Counted from the first letter of the stretch, positions 1-8,230 are shown. The stretch: DNA of 64,000 bases from Ulvibacter sp. MAR_2010_11 (GCF_002813135.1 NZ_PHTY01000001.1:801501-865500), one strand, 5' to 3'. The notes: a model not told the origin generated them from the sequence alone. Program-made: numbers and translations.

Positions 1-428
1 CCGGGCAACTGACAGAGTTGTGCAGTGGTTTCGGTGCATGTATCGAGGACAGGAAATTTTGGCAAGGGATTTTCCATGCCAAGGCGTAAAAATTCGGCCC
101 CCATGATGTTGAGATCGAAGCCTACGTTTTGTCCTACTACGTATTTGGTTTTGGAAAGCGCTTCGGTGAATTTTTCAATCATTTCAGCCAAAGGAATACC
201 TTGTTGTTGCGCCAGTTCGGTGGAAATACCGTGAATCTTTTCGGCATCAAAGGGAATATTAAAACCTTCGGGCTGTACCAGGTAATCCTCATGCTCCACC
301 ACATTCCCCATGGCATCGTGTAATTGCCAGGCAATTTGAATACAACGAGGCCAGTTGTCGCTGTCGGTTAAAGGCGCGTTCCAATTTCGGGGTAAACCGG
401 TGGTTTCGGTATCAAAAATTAAGTACAT
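1..428 (-). CDS. dnaE: DNA polymerase III alpha subunit with N-terminal 3'-5' exonuclease domain (partial, 5' end of gene)
   Basis: Only the first 142 codons are in the window; the rest lies before base 1. Reading leftward from the ATG at 428 the protein begins MYLIFDTETTGLP, the ExoI motif (D-x-E) of DEDD exonucleases, with further motifs around VVGQNVGFDLNIM (ExoII, N/D) and VLDTCTETTAQLCQLPG. This form of the domain, with the NWPRCIQIAWQLHD block, is what I recall at the start of the long Flavobacteriia DnaE proteins, where proofreading exonuclease and polymerase are one chain. A stand-alone DnaQ-like epsilon subunit cannot be excluded from this fragment. The exonuclease assignment is firm; the DnaE assignment is by family recall. 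Confidence 0.8.
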   Translation of the reverse strand, partial: MYLIFDTETTGLPRNWNAPLTDSDNWPRCIQIAWQLHDAMGNVVEHEDYLVQPEGFNIPFDAEKIHGISTELAQQQGIPLAEMIEKFTEALSKTKYVVGQNVGFDLNIMGAEFLRLGMENPLPKFPVLDTCTETTAQLCQLP

Positions 429-521
429 GGAGGATTGTATGAGGTGTTACCTTAGAAGGTAAAAATAGAAAAACCATCCCTAAAAGGGAAGGAAAGTTGT
501 AAACAGTTTGGGAGGGTTATA

Positions 522-549
522 AACAAAAAAACCGAGCCAAGGCCCGGTT
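522..549 (-). terminator. Intrinsic terminator of the DUF6252 lipoprotein gene
   Basis: Read on the minus strand, the arms AACCGGGCC and GGCTCGGTT (one C-A mismatch, TT loop, 530-549) are followed by a run of T (523-530), 20 bases after the stop codon of the lipoprotein gene. Confidence 0.75.
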
Positions 550-568
550 GTATATTTTGTGAGTTTGG

Positions 569-1369
569 TTACAAATAAGAAACGTTGAACTGTCCCAAAG
601 AAACAATAGTTGTTCCTGTATCGAATGAAAAGGTTCCTTTTATGGTTTTGGAAGCAACATTATGCTCCACGATAATAAAAGTACCTGCCTGTGCTGTTTG
701 GGTCCCGGCACCGTTGGTTAATGTGGCCTGAAAACCTGCCATAGGCAAGATGTGTGTTCCCGATGTAATTTCGATGGGCATGCGCAGCAAAATAGTTGTT
801 GAAGAAGTACTTCCCGTAATAATGATATTATTTCCGGTATTTGCAGCAGCCACTGTAAATGCATTAAAAGGGGTTCCATTAATTTGGGCGACAAAAGTCC
901 CTGCATTGGTGGGTTCGTTATCGTCTGAAGCGACAGGAAATTTCACTTCAAAAAAGAGTCCTTTTTGAGCGACAATCGTATCTATTCCGGCCAATACCGA
1001 TGTAAATTTAAATGTTCCTGTAAGTAACCCACAAGAAATGCATCTATCGGTTAGTATTATCTCACCACTACCTTCAGGATTGGAAGAATAAATATTTCCA
1101 TTAGCATCCTCGAAGGTCGCGTAGTTAGGCTGGCCTGCTCCTAAAGGATAAATTCCTAACTGGGCTTTATTAATATGTAAGGTAAGTGTTTCATCCTGAG
1201 TAACACCCAGAATGTTAAACGAACCGTCTTCGTTTTCTATTGCACGAGCATCGATCGCCTTAAAAAAGATATTGTCAAGTTCGGTTTGTAATGCCGGACT
1301 GTTGGTTTGAGTATCTTCACAACCCGATAAAAGAATTGCTGCAAAAATGATAAGTATAAAATGTCTCAT
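569..1369 (-). CDS. DUF6252-type lipoprotein
   Basis: 266-residue predicted lipoprotein. The N-terminus MRHFILIIFAAILLSGC is a type II signal peptide with lipobox LSGC (Cys17). The mature part seems to consist of two similar beta-rich modules of about 110 residues. The first contains YATFEDANGNIYSS and the second FVAQINGTPFNAFTV, each followed by a strand-rich region ending in GTF; this pattern is typical of DUF6252 proteins of Flavobacteriia. Probably at the outer membrane; function unknown. It has its own promoter (1397-1404) divergent from rpsP and its own terminator, so it is monocistronic. Confidence 0.7.
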   Translation of the reverse strand: MRHFILIIFAAILLSGCEDTQTNSPALQTELDNIFFKAIDARAIENEDGSFNILGVTQDETLTLHINKAQLGIYPLGAGQPNYATFEDANGNIYSSNPEGSGEIILTDRCISCGLLTGTFKFTSVLAGIDTIVAQKGLFFEVKFPVASDDNEPTNAGTFVAQINGTPFNAFTVAAANTGNNIIITGSTSSTTILLRMPIEITSGTHILPMAGFQATLTNGAGTQTAQAGTFIIVEHNVASKTIKGTFSFDTGTTIVSLGQFNVSYL

Positions 1370-1396
1370 AATGATTTGGGCATTTATGGTATGTCA

Positions 1397-1404
1397 CAAA
1401 TGTA
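1397..1404 (-). promoter_or_regulatory. Promoter -7 box of the DUF6252 lipoprotein gene
   Basis: TACATTTG on the minus strand matches the Bacteroidota -7 consensus TAnnTTTG, 28 bases before the ATG. No clear -33 TTG. Divergent from the rpsP promoter. Confidence 0.55.
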
Positions 1405-1423
1405 AAAGAAAAAGTTTAATCTA

Positions 1424-1455
1424 TTGAATTTCAGAAAAAAAATATAGTATCTTTG
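1424..1455 (+). promoter_or_regulatory. rpsP operon promoter (-33 TTG, -7 TATCTTTG)
   Basis: TTG at 1424-1426 and TATCTTTG at 1448-1455 with 21 bases between them, the normal Bacteroidota spacing. The start codon of rpsP is at 1503, giving a leader of about 40 bases. Confidence 0.7.
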
Positions 1456-1473
1456 CCGTCCTTAATTATAACC

Positions 1474-1488
1474 GGGGTCGTGAACCCC
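1474..1488 (+). promoter_or_regulatory. Hairpin in the rpsP 5' leader
   Basis: GGGGT (1474-1478), loop CGTGA, ACCCC (1484-1488): a short GC-rich stem in an AT-rich leader, ending 14 bases before the rpsP ATG. Flavobacterial ribosomal protein genes are known to carry autoregulatory leaders; whether this is one is inference from position only. Confidence 0.35.
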
Positions 1489-1502
1489 AAAAATTAATTT
1501 TT

Positions 1503-2204
1503 ATGCCTGTAAAGATCAGATTACAAAGACACGGTAAGAAAGGGAAGCCTTATTACTGGATCGTAGCCGCAGATGCGCGCTCAAAAAGAGATGGTAAATA
1601 CCTTGATAAATTAGGAATTTACAATCCAACAGTTAACCCTGCACAAATCGAAATTGACGTTGATGGTGCAGTAAAATGGCTTCAAAACGGAGCACAACCA
1701 ACCGATACTGCAAGAGCAATCCTTTCGTATAAAGGAGTGTTATTAAAGCATCACCTTGCCGGTGGTGTGCGTAAAGGAGCGTTAACCGAAGAACAAGCCG
1801 AAGAAAAATTCAACGCATGGTTGGAAGAAAAAGCAACTGCTGTTGATAACAAGCGTGCTAAACTTTCTGATGCTCAGAAAAAAGCAAAAGCCGAAGCACT
1901 TGCTGCTGAAAAAGTAGTAAACGAAAAACGTACTGCCGATGCTGCTGCTGCACTAGCCCCTGCTGAAGAAGAAGTAGCTGCCGAAGAGGTTGCTGCTGAA
2001 ACTACAGAGGCTGTTGAAGCTACTGAAGCTGCTCCGGCTGAAGAAGTAGTTGCTGAAGAAGCTCCTGCTGCTGAAGAGAAAGTTGCTGAAGAAGCTCCTG
2101 CTGCTGAAGAGAAAGTTGCCGAAAAAGCACCTGAAGCTCCTGCTGCTGAAGAGAAAGTTGCCGAAGAGGCTCCTGCTGCTGAAGCTGCAAAAGAAGAAGA
2201 GTAA
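1503..2204 (+). CDS. rpsP: Small ribosomal subunit protein bS16 with long acidic C-terminal tail
   Basis: Residues 1 to about 80 are a standard bS16 (MPVKIRLQRHGKKGKPYYWI, then VAADARSKRDGKYLDKLGIYNP). Typical bS16 is 80-90 residues, while this is 233. Residues about 95-150 are charged and helical, and about 150-233 is a low-complexity tail almost only of A, E, P, V and K, with a repeat around APAAEEKVAEE present about four times. Long tails on S16 are common in Flavobacteriia but their role is unknown. First gene of rpsP-rimM-trmN6. The long open frame on the opposite strand of the tail is a compositional shadow. Confidence 0.96.
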   Translation: MPVKIRLQRHGKKGKPYYWIVAADARSKRDGKYLDKLGIYNPTVNPAQIEIDVDGAVKWLQNGAQPTDTARAILSYKGVLLKHHLAGGVRKGALTEEQAEEKFNAWLEEKATAVDNKRAKLSDAQKKAKAEALAAEKVVNEKRTADAAAALAPAEEEVAAEEVAAETTEAVEATEAAPAEEVVAEEAPAAEEKVAEEAPAAEEKVAEKAPEAPAAEEKVAEEAPAAEAAKEEE

Positions 2205-2215
2205 ACTAAGTAACG

Positions 2216-2740
2216 ATGCAAAAGGAGAATTGCTTCTACTTAGGCAAAATCGTTAAGAAGTATAGCTTTAAAGGGGAATTGCTTGTAAAATTAGATACAG
2301 ACGACCCCGAACAATTTGTAAAAATGGAATCGGTTTTTGTGGAACAACACAACAACTTGATTCCATTTTTTATTGCAGAAAGCTCCCTGCATAAATCGGA
2401 ATTACTTCGTGTAAAGTTTGAAGAAGTCACCTCCGAGGCAGATGCTAACGGACTTATAGGCGCGGCGTTATACCTCCCCTTGAATATGTTACCCAAACTT
2501 ACAGGAACTCAATTTTATTATCACGAAATCATCGGATATGTCGTACAGGACATTTCCTTTGGGGAAGTGGGAACCATTGTCGGCGTAAATGATACCACTG
2601 CACAAGCTCTTTTTGAAATTAACCGGGACGGAAAAGAAATTCTCATTCCCATAAACGACAATTTTATTAAAAAGGTGGATCGAACCGCCAAAACCATCCT
2701 TTTAGATGTGCCGGAGGGACTCATCGAACTATATTTGTAA
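2216..2740 (+). CDS. rimM: Ribosome maturation factor RimM
   Basis: 174 residues, normal RimM length. The N-terminal beta-barrel starts CFYLGKIVKKYSFKGELLVK; the C-terminal PRC-barrel half carries FYYHEIIGYVV and ILIPINDNFIKKVD. RimM binds S19 in the 30S head and assists 16S rRNA processing. It starts 11 bases after the rpsP stop, the conserved rpsP-rimM pairing, so it is almost certainly co-transcribed. Confidence 0.95.
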   Translation: MQKENCFYLGKIVKKYSFKGELLVKLDTDDPEQFVKMESVFVEQHNNLIPFFIAESSLHKSELLRVKFEEVTSEADANGLIGAALYLPLNMLPKLTGTQFYYHEIIGYVVQDISFGEVGTIVGVNDTTAQALFEINRDGKEILIPINDNFIKKVDRTAKTILLDVPEGLIELYL

Positions 2741-2746
2741 AGAGTA

Positions 2747-2767
2747 AAATTCCAAATTTCAAATTCA
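2747..2767 (+). repeat. Degenerate heptamer array, three units (AAATTYN)
   Basis: AAATTCC, AAATTTC, AAATTCA in tandem, starting 6 bases after the rimM stop. Same 7-base period as the larger array at 2861-2900. Confidence 0.7.
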
Positions 2768-2860
2768 TTAAAGACCAAAGATCGCTGTGCTTTTAGATAA
2801 AAGAAAAAAGACAGGATTCATCTAATAATAATTAAGCAGAAGAACATTATTGCTTTTTGA

Positions 2861-2900
2861 AAATCTCAAATCGCAAATCGTAAATCCCAAATCGCAAATC
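2861..2900 (+). repeat. Degenerate heptamer array, 5.7 units (AAATCNN)
   Basis: Units AAATCTC, AAATCGC, AAATCGT, AAATCCC, AAATCGC and a partial AAATC run without gaps to 4 bases before the TTG start of trmN6. Spacing is strictly 7 bases with variation in positions 6-7. Confidence 0.85.
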
Positions 2901-2904
2901 AGTA

Positions 2905-3615
2905 TTGAAGCCCTTCAAATTCAAACAATTCAGTATTCAGCAGGACCGCTGTGCCATGAAAATAGGGACAGACGGAGTTTTACTGGGTGCCTGGGTTTCA
3001 CTAAAAGACAACCCCTTCTCTATTCTCGACATTGGTGCCGGAACGGGTGTAATTGCCTTACAACTGGCGCAACGCAGCAGAGCCGAGATGATAGATGCCA
3101 TTGAAATCGATGAAAACGCATACGAACAGTGTGTCGAAAATTTTGAAAATTCCCCCTGGGCCGACCGCTTGTTTTGCTATCATGCGGGCTTGGATGAATT
3201 TGTGGCCGAAATGGACGATTCATACGACCTTATTGTTTCCAATCCGCCGTTTTATACAGACGATTATAAGAGTGAAGACGCTTCCCGGGACACCGCCCGA
3301 TTTGCAGAGGCGCTGCCTTTTCACGAATTGATTGACGGAGTCGGTTCCTTACTGAGCGATGCAGGATGCTTTGCTGTTATTATCCCGAAAAAGGAGGAAG
3401 TAAGTTTTACGAAATTGGCTTCGGAAGTAAATTTATTTCCCAACAGAATTTGTCATGTACGCGGCACAGCCACTTCCGAAGAAAAAAGAAGTTTGATGGA
3501 ATTCTCTTTCAGAAAAACCCCTCCTGAAATTACACAACTTACCATCGAAACCACACGACATAATTACACCGAGGATTACAAAGCCCTGGTACAGGATTTT
3601 TATCTGAAATTGTAA
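2905..3615 (+). CDS. trmN6: tRNA1(Val) (adenine(37)-N6)-methyltransferase
   Basis: 236-residue class I SAM methyltransferase. FKQFSIQQDRCAMKIGTDG is the family N-terminus; SAM motif DIGAGTG at residues 42-48; catalytic NPPFY at 113-117, diagnostic of N6-adenine methylation. The closest characterised relative is E. coli YfiC/TrmN6, acting on A37 of tRNA1(Val). The start is TTG at 2905: an in-frame TAA lies at 2881-2883 and there is no ATG or GTG between, and the TTG places the conserved N-terminus correctly. A heptamer array abuts the start. Third gene after rpsP-rimM. Confidence 0.88.
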   Translation: MKPFKFKQFSIQQDRCAMKIGTDGVLLGAWVSLKDNPFSILDIGAGTGVIALQLAQRSRAEMIDAIEIDENAYEQCVENFENSPWADRLFCYHAGLDEFVAEMDDSYDLIVSNPPFYTDDYKSEDASRDTARFAEALPFHELIDGVGSLLSDAGCFAVIIPKKEEVSFTKLASEVNLFPNRICHVRGTATSEEKRSLMEFSFRKTPPEITQLTIETTRHNYTEDYKALVQDFYLKL

Positions 3616-4491
3616 TTAGAAGCTCCGCAACATAGGTCGGGTTAAACAGGTTGGTCCGCCGCCGCCTTTTACACTAATGTGTTCCCCTTCATAGGCGATT
3701 ACCTCACAACCTGCAGCTTCAAGCGCTTTTTGAGTGACTGGATTTCCCGCCACCATAATACACTTTCGGGGGGCGATTGCCAACACATTACAGCCCATCG
3801 AATCGAATTCGGCTTCGGGAACCTCAACAAGTTGAAACCCTCTATTGAGCAATTCATTCCTGAATTTAATAGGCATGAGCGGTGAATAAACCACAGCGAG
3901 ATCTTTGGCCACCGGACTTAAAATCGACATAAGATGAAACACATCCGACTTTCCCTTATAGTGAGGCAATTCGGCTACAATTATTTCAATTCCTTTGGGC
4001 TCCAAAAGTGCTTTTAGTTGAGCAATTCCGGCTTCGTTGGTTCTATAGGTATGACCCACGGCTAAGGTTTTTTCATCCAACCATGCCACATCGCCTCCTT
4101 CCAGCGTTCCCGGCGCAGTAATTTCGCCTAAAACGGGGATGCTATTGTCTAAATACACCTGCTTTTGGGCAGTCGGTTCTTTTACTCTGCCCGGCTTTCC
4201 CATATTGCAGAGAATCATCCCGAAATCGGTTGCAATAGCAGCATCCCTGCAATAAATAGAATCGATGGAGAGACTTTCATCTTTTGGAAAATGATGTATT
4301 TGGACAGCCGCATTTTTCAGGGTTGTTTCAAACAAATTGTATTCTTCGTTCGCCTGCCGGAAATAGGGCTGAGACAAATAATTCAAATCCCGCCATTGTT
4401 TTTCGAGTAATTGATCTGAAACGAAGGCGTTCTTAGCCGGCTTGATAAAAACCGATTCCAATTTTAAAAATTCTGAATGGTGTGTGGTCAT
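3616..4491 (-). CDS. Pentein-fold guanidino hydrolase/amidinotransferase (DDAH-like)
   Basis: 291 residues. Features of the arginine-deiminase/dimethylargininase superfamily: DSIYCRDAAI (substrate Asp region), TLEGGDVAWL (Glu/Asp guanidino contact), KSDVFHLMSIL (catalytic His) and GGGGPTCLTRP with the nucleophilic Cys282 near the C-terminus. The family hydrolyses or transfers guanidino groups of arginine derivatives; the exact substrate (methylarginine, arginine or other) cannot be read from the sequence. It overlaps the upstream amino acid permease by ATGA (4488-4491), so permease and hydrolase form a two-gene transport/catabolism unit. Confidence 0.85.
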   Translation of the reverse strand: MTTHHSEFLKLESVFIKPAKNAFVSDQLLEKQWRDLNYLSQPYFRQANEEYNLFETTLKNAAVQIHHFPKDESLSIDSIYCRDAAIATDFGMILCNMGKPGRVKEPTAQKQVYLDNSIPVLGEITAPGTLEGGDVAWLDEKTLAVGHTYRTNEAGIAQLKALLEPKGIEIIVAELPHYKGKSDVFHLMSILSPVAKDLAVVYSPLMPIKFRNELLNRGFQLVEVPEAEFDSMGCNVLAIAPRKCIMVAGNPVTQKALEAAGCEVIAYEGEHISVKGGGGPTCLTRPMLRSF

Positions 4492-5798
4492 AACTTATTT
4501 TTTTGATTCCATTTCATCATGATATAAAAAGGAACACCAAGTAAAAGTAATATAAAACCATAAAAGACCGTATCCCTTCCGGAGCCATAAACGGCCCATA
4601 CCGAATACGCAAATCCTAAACCGGCTAGCACAAAAGTTTTAACCCAACTATTGGCGTGTAATTTTTTCTGAATTAAAACCAAGGCATACGCCGCGGCTGT
4701 AAATACATAGGGTATCAAGACTGAAAAAACAGTTATTTCAGCTATAAAAGTGAACTGATCTACTAAGCCTTCCGTGAAATTCATAAGCATGACAATAGAA
4801 GATAAAACGCTGCCTATAATGAGCCCAAAAATAGGAGCCCCCTTTTTATTTTCTCGCTTAAATATTCGAGGGAATAAATTATCTTTTGCAGTGGCTAAAG
4901 GCACCTGACCTGTAACTAAAATCCAGCCATTTAACACTCCTAAACCTGAAATAATCACTCCAATAGCGACAAAGTAGCCTGAGTATTCTCCTCCAATTAA
5001 ATTGGCGGCTTCAGCAAAAGGAGCAGGCGAATTTTTAAGTATATCAATCGGTAAAATTCCGAATAAAACAATGGTACCCAATATATACAAACTGGTTGTA
5101 ATAATGGTTCCATACATAGTTGCTCTTGGAACAGTCACCTCGGGATTCTCAACATTCTCTGCGGGGATGGTAGCACATTCAATACCTAAAAAAGCATATA
5201 AAGTTAAAGTGGCCACTGTAGCAACAGTTGCAAAATCACTTTCCCCCGTTAAATTAAATTTCGGAAAATTTGCGATGTCAAAAAAGAAGATTCCCAGTAA
5301 GATGACAAAAAGCAGCGGTAAAATTTTTAAAACTGTTGTTACCACCTGTACCTGCCCCGATGTTTTTACCCCTCGAGAATTTATCCAGGTAAAGAACCAA
5401 ATAAAAAACAACCCAAGACTTACAGATAAAATAGGACTAGTTGTTAATTCGGGGAAGAAAAAACTCAAGGCACCCACTATTGCAATTGCAATAGCTCCGT
5501 TACTTACCCAACAAGAAATCCAATATCCCCAGGCGATTAAGAAGCCCAAAAAATCGCCAAACCCGGCACGCACAAAGGTGTATGGACCCCCACTTTTATT
5601 AACGACTAGCACACTAAAATTGCTAAATATTTTTGCCAGAATCAGTGCTCCGGCAGCTGTAAACACCCAACCCAGAAGACTAATGCTTCCATAAGCAGCT
5701 AAGGCCGCAGGCAGTACAAAAATTCCAACGCCAATCATATTTCCCACTACTAGAGAGGTCGTTGTTATTAGTCCTATTTTTTGCGGTTCTTTCCCCAT
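4488..5798 (-). CDS. APC-family amino acid permease
   Basis: 436 residues with about 12 hydrophobic segments. The N-terminus SLVVGNMIGVGIFVLPAALA contains the APC-superfamily substrate motif G-x-G-I-F of TM1, and TM6 has TLYAFLGIECATIPAENVENP, as in AdiC-type basic amino acid/polyamine transporters. It sits in the inner membrane and probably imports or exchanges an amino acid. Coupling by ATGA overlap to the guanidino hydrolase suggests arginine or an arginine derivative as substrate (inference). Confidence 0.85.
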   Translation of the reverse strand: MGKEPQKIGLITTTSLVVGNMIGVGIFVLPAALAAYGSISLLGWVFTAAGALILAKIFSNFSVLVVNKSGGPYTFVRAGFGDFLGFLIAWGYWISCWVSNGAIAIAIVGALSFFFPELTTSPILSVSLGLFFIWFFTWINSRGVKTSGQVQVVTTVLKILPLLFVILLGIFFFDIANFPKFNLTGESDFATVATVATLTLYAFLGIECATIPAENVENPEVTVPRATMYGTIITTSLYILGTIVLFGILPIDILKNSPAPFAEAANLIGGEYSGYFVAIGVIISGLGVLNGWILVTGQVPLATAKDNLFPRIFKRENKKGAPIFGLIIGSVLSSIVMLMNFTEGLVDQFTFIAEITVFSVLIPYVFTAAAYALVLIQKKLHANSWVKTFVLAGLGFAYSVWAVYGSGRDTVFYGFILLLLGVPFYIMMKWNQKNKL

Positions 5799-5840
5799 TA
5801 GCTTTAGAAATAAAGAATTAAGTTTAATTACTTACATTTA

Positions 5841-6959
5841 ATGAATGTTAAATATACAGTTATTAAATCGATGAAAGCGAAGTTTACCATAGATCCCGAT
5901 ATTACTAAGGCAGAGACCTTGCCCGCTGCCTTTTACAGAGATCAGGAGGTGTTTGACGCTATCAAGGAGAAGGTTTTTTTAAAATCCTGGCAATGGATTG
6001 GTGATGAGAATCTTGTTAGTCTTCCGCAGGCTGTCTACCCATTTGTATTACTTGAAAGCTATCTTACAGAGCCTTTATTGCTTACCCGGGATGCCGATGA
6101 CGCTATACATTGTTTAACCAATGTGTGTACCCACCGTGGAAATCTGGTGGCTTTACACCCTAATAAATCCAAAAAATTAATCTGTACCTATCACGGAAGA
6201 CGCTTTAAACTGGATGGAACTTTTGAAAGCATGCCCGAATTTGAAACAGCAGCCGATTTCCCGAGACCCTGTGATAATTTACACAAATTCCCCTTGGAAA
6301 AATGGGGTCCACTGTTGTTTGTGGGTCTCAACCCAACTTTCGATTTTAAAAAGGTGCTGGACAAAATGAAGGAACGGGTAGGTTTTCTTCCCTTGGACGA
6401 ATTTTCACTGAACAACGCTCTGTCTAAAGACTTCCTGGTGCACGCACATTGGGCCTTGTATTGCGACAATTATCTGGAAGGATTTCATATTCCCTTTGTA
6501 CATGAAGGCCTGAACGCGACTTTGGATTACGGCACTTATAAAACCGAAGTATACGAACACTGCAACCTCCAAATTGGCTATACCAATGAGGCAACCGAGG
6601 TATTCGATTTCCCGGAAGGACATCCCGATTACGGAAAAAAAGTTGCTGCCTATTATTATTGGGTATTTCCCAATATGATGTTTAATTTTTACCCCTGGGG
6701 GCTTTCCATAAATGTTGTAAAACCGCTTTCGCTGAACAGAACCAAGGTTTCCTTTGTTTCTTATGTCTACGATCCTTCCAAACTGGACAAAGGCGCCGGA
6801 AGTGCTCTCGAAAAGGTGGAACGAGAAGACGAATTTGTAGTCGAAAATGTGCAAAAAGGGGTGAATTCCTCGTTTTATAAAGCCGGGCGTTTTTCGCCCA
6901 CCCGCGAAAAAGGAGTACATCATTTTCATCGTTTGCTCGCCGAATTTCTGAATGCCTGA
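5841..6959 (+). CDS. Rieske [2Fe-2S] aromatic-ring-hydroxylating-type oxygenase, alpha subunit
   Basis: 372 residues. The Rieske cluster ligands are C96-x-H98 (NVCTHRGN) and C115-x2-H118 (LICTYHGRRF); the mononuclear iron site is N-Y-L-E-G-F-H216-x4-H221. Length and the NYLEGFHIPFVH motif fit the choline/carnitine-monooxygenase-like branch more than true biphenyl-type dioxygenases. Substrate unknown, and no dedicated reductase or beta subunit is adjacent. The alternative start ATG at 5871 (MKAKFTIDPD) matches the usual N-terminus of the family and may be the real one. The upstream gene is divergent, so it has its own promoter. Confidence 0.85.
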   Translation: MNVKYTVIKSMKAKFTIDPDITKAETLPAAFYRDQEVFDAIKEKVFLKSWQWIGDENLVSLPQAVYPFVLLESYLTEPLLLTRDADDAIHCLTNVCTHRGNLVALHPNKSKKLICTYHGRRFKLDGTFESMPEFETAADFPRPCDNLHKFPLEKWGPLLFVGLNPTFDFKKVLDKMKERVGFLPLDEFSLNNALSKDFLVHAHWALYCDNYLEGFHIPFVHEGLNATLDYGTYKTEVYEHCNLQIGYTNEATEVFDFPEGHPDYGKKVAAYYYWVFPNMMFNFYPWGLSINVVKPLSLNRTKVSFVSYVYDPSKLDKGAGSALEKVEREDEFVVENVQKGVNSSFYKAGRFSPTREKGVHHFHRLLAEFLNA

Positions 6960-7017
6960 TTTCTTTTTTCTGAAAAGTTTTTTCTTCAATTAAATGGGTT
7001 ATTCGTTCGCAATACCC

Positions 7018-7025
7018 TAAATTTG
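7018..7025 (+). promoter_or_regulatory. Promoter -7 box of gcdH
   Basis: TAAATTTG matches TAnnTTTG, 20 bases before the ATG at 7046. No good -33 TTG. Confidence 0.55.
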
Positions 7026-7045
7026 ACGACCGAAAAAGTACGTAT

Positions 7046-8224
7046 ATGAAACCCGATTTATTTGAAGCTCCCGATTACTACAACCTGGACGAATTACTTT
7101 CAGACGAACATAAATTAGTGCGCGACGCAGCCCGTGAATGGGTAAAGCGTGATGTATCTCCCATTATAGAAGAATACGCTCAAAAAGCTGAATTTCCGGA
7201 ACAGATTATTTCCGGATTAGCCGAAATTGGAGCCTTTGGACCCTACATTCCTGAAGAGTACGGGGGAGCCGGATTGGACCAGATTTCGTACGGACTTATC
7301 ATGCAGGAAATTGAACGTGGGGACAGTGGTGTGCGAAGTACTGCCTCTGTACAATCTTCACTGGTAATGTATCCTATCTGGAAATACGGGAATGAGGAAC
7401 AGCGTAAAAAATACTTGCCAAAATTGGCAACGGGTGAATGGATGGGTTGTTTTGGTTTGACCGAACCCGACCACGGAAGTAATCCCGGCGGAATGGTGAC
7501 CAACTTTAAGGATAAGGGAGATCACTATTTACTGAACGGAGCCAAAATGTGGATTAGCAATGCGCCCTTTGCACAAGTAGCTGTTGTTTGGGCAAAAGAC
7601 GAAAGCGGAAGAATCCACGGACTCATAGTGGAGCGTGGCATGGAAGGTTTCACCACTCCCGAAACACATAATAAATGGTCGCTTCGGGCTTCGGCAACAG
7701 GAGAGCTTATTTTTGACAATGTAAAAGTTCCCAAAGAAAATTTATTACCTAATAAATCGGGCTTAGGTGCTCCGCTTGGCTGTTTAGATTCGGCACGCTA
7801 CGGAATTGCCTGGGGAGCCATCGGTGCAGCCATGGACTGCTACGATACTGCTTTGCGTTATTCGAAAGAACGAATTCAGTTTGGAAAACCTATTGGAGCA
7901 TTTCAGTTACAGCAAAAAAAGTTGGCTGAAATGATTACCGAAATCACCAAAGCACAACTACTAACCTGGCGCCTGGGTGTGCTACGAAACGAAGGAAAAG
8001 CAACTTCTCCCCAAATTTCCATGGCAAAAAGGAATAATGTAGATATGGCAATTAACATAGCTCGCGAAGCAAGACAAATATTAGGCGGCATGGGAATTAC
8101 AGGGGAATACAGCATTATGCGTCATTCTATGAATCTGGAAAGTGTAATCACCTATGAAGGCACTCACGATATACATTTGTTAATCACGGGACTTGATATT
8201 ACCGGACTAAGCGCATTTAAGTAA
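7046..8224 (+). CDS. gcdH: Glutaryl-CoA dehydrogenase (acyl-CoA dehydrogenase family)
   Basis: 392 residues, the full acyl-CoA dehydrogenase fold. FGLTEPDHGSNPGGM and KMWISNAPFAQVAVVWAK are the FAD/acyl-CoA signature; the C-terminal TYEGTHDIHLLITG carries the catalytic base Glu371, in the position used by glutaryl-CoA dehydrogenases. The RSTASVQSSLVMYPI segment is also typical of GcdH. Oxidative decarboxylation of glutaryl-CoA to crotonyl-CoA belongs to lysine/tryptophan degradation; a saccharopine dehydrogenase gene is at 30.5 kb in the same window. The downstream secreted-protein gene follows after 6 bases. Confidence 0.93.
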   Translation: MKPDLFEAPDYYNLDELLSDEHKLVRDAAREWVKRDVSPIIEEYAQKAEFPEQIISGLAEIGAFGPYIPEEYGGAGLDQISYGLIMQEIERGDSGVRSTASVQSSLVMYPIWKYGNEEQRKKYLPKLATGEWMGCFGLTEPDHGSNPGGMVTNFKDKGDHYLLNGAKMWISNAPFAQVAVVWAKDESGRIHGLIVERGMEGFTTPETHNKWSLRASATGELIFDNVKVPKENLLPNKSGLGAPLGCLDSARYGIAWGAIGAAMDCYDTALRYSKERIQFGKPIGAFQLQQKKLAEMITEITKAQLLTWRLGVLRNEGKATSPQISMAKRNNVDMAINIAREARQILGGMGITGEYSIMRHSMNLESVITYEGTHDIHLLITGLDITGLSAFK

Positions 8225-8230
8225 GAAAGT

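Noticed and set aside
1874-2221. Long Ala/Ser-rich frame on the minus strand over the rpsP tail
   Set aside because: It is the reverse reading of the A/E/P repeat of bS16 (GCT/GAA codons read as AGC/TTC), with no family match and no promoter; compositional shadow.
5002-5694. Plus-strand frame of 230 codons inside the permease gene
   Set aside because: Opposite strand of a clear APC permease; residues are mostly Lys/Ser/Pro without domain features.
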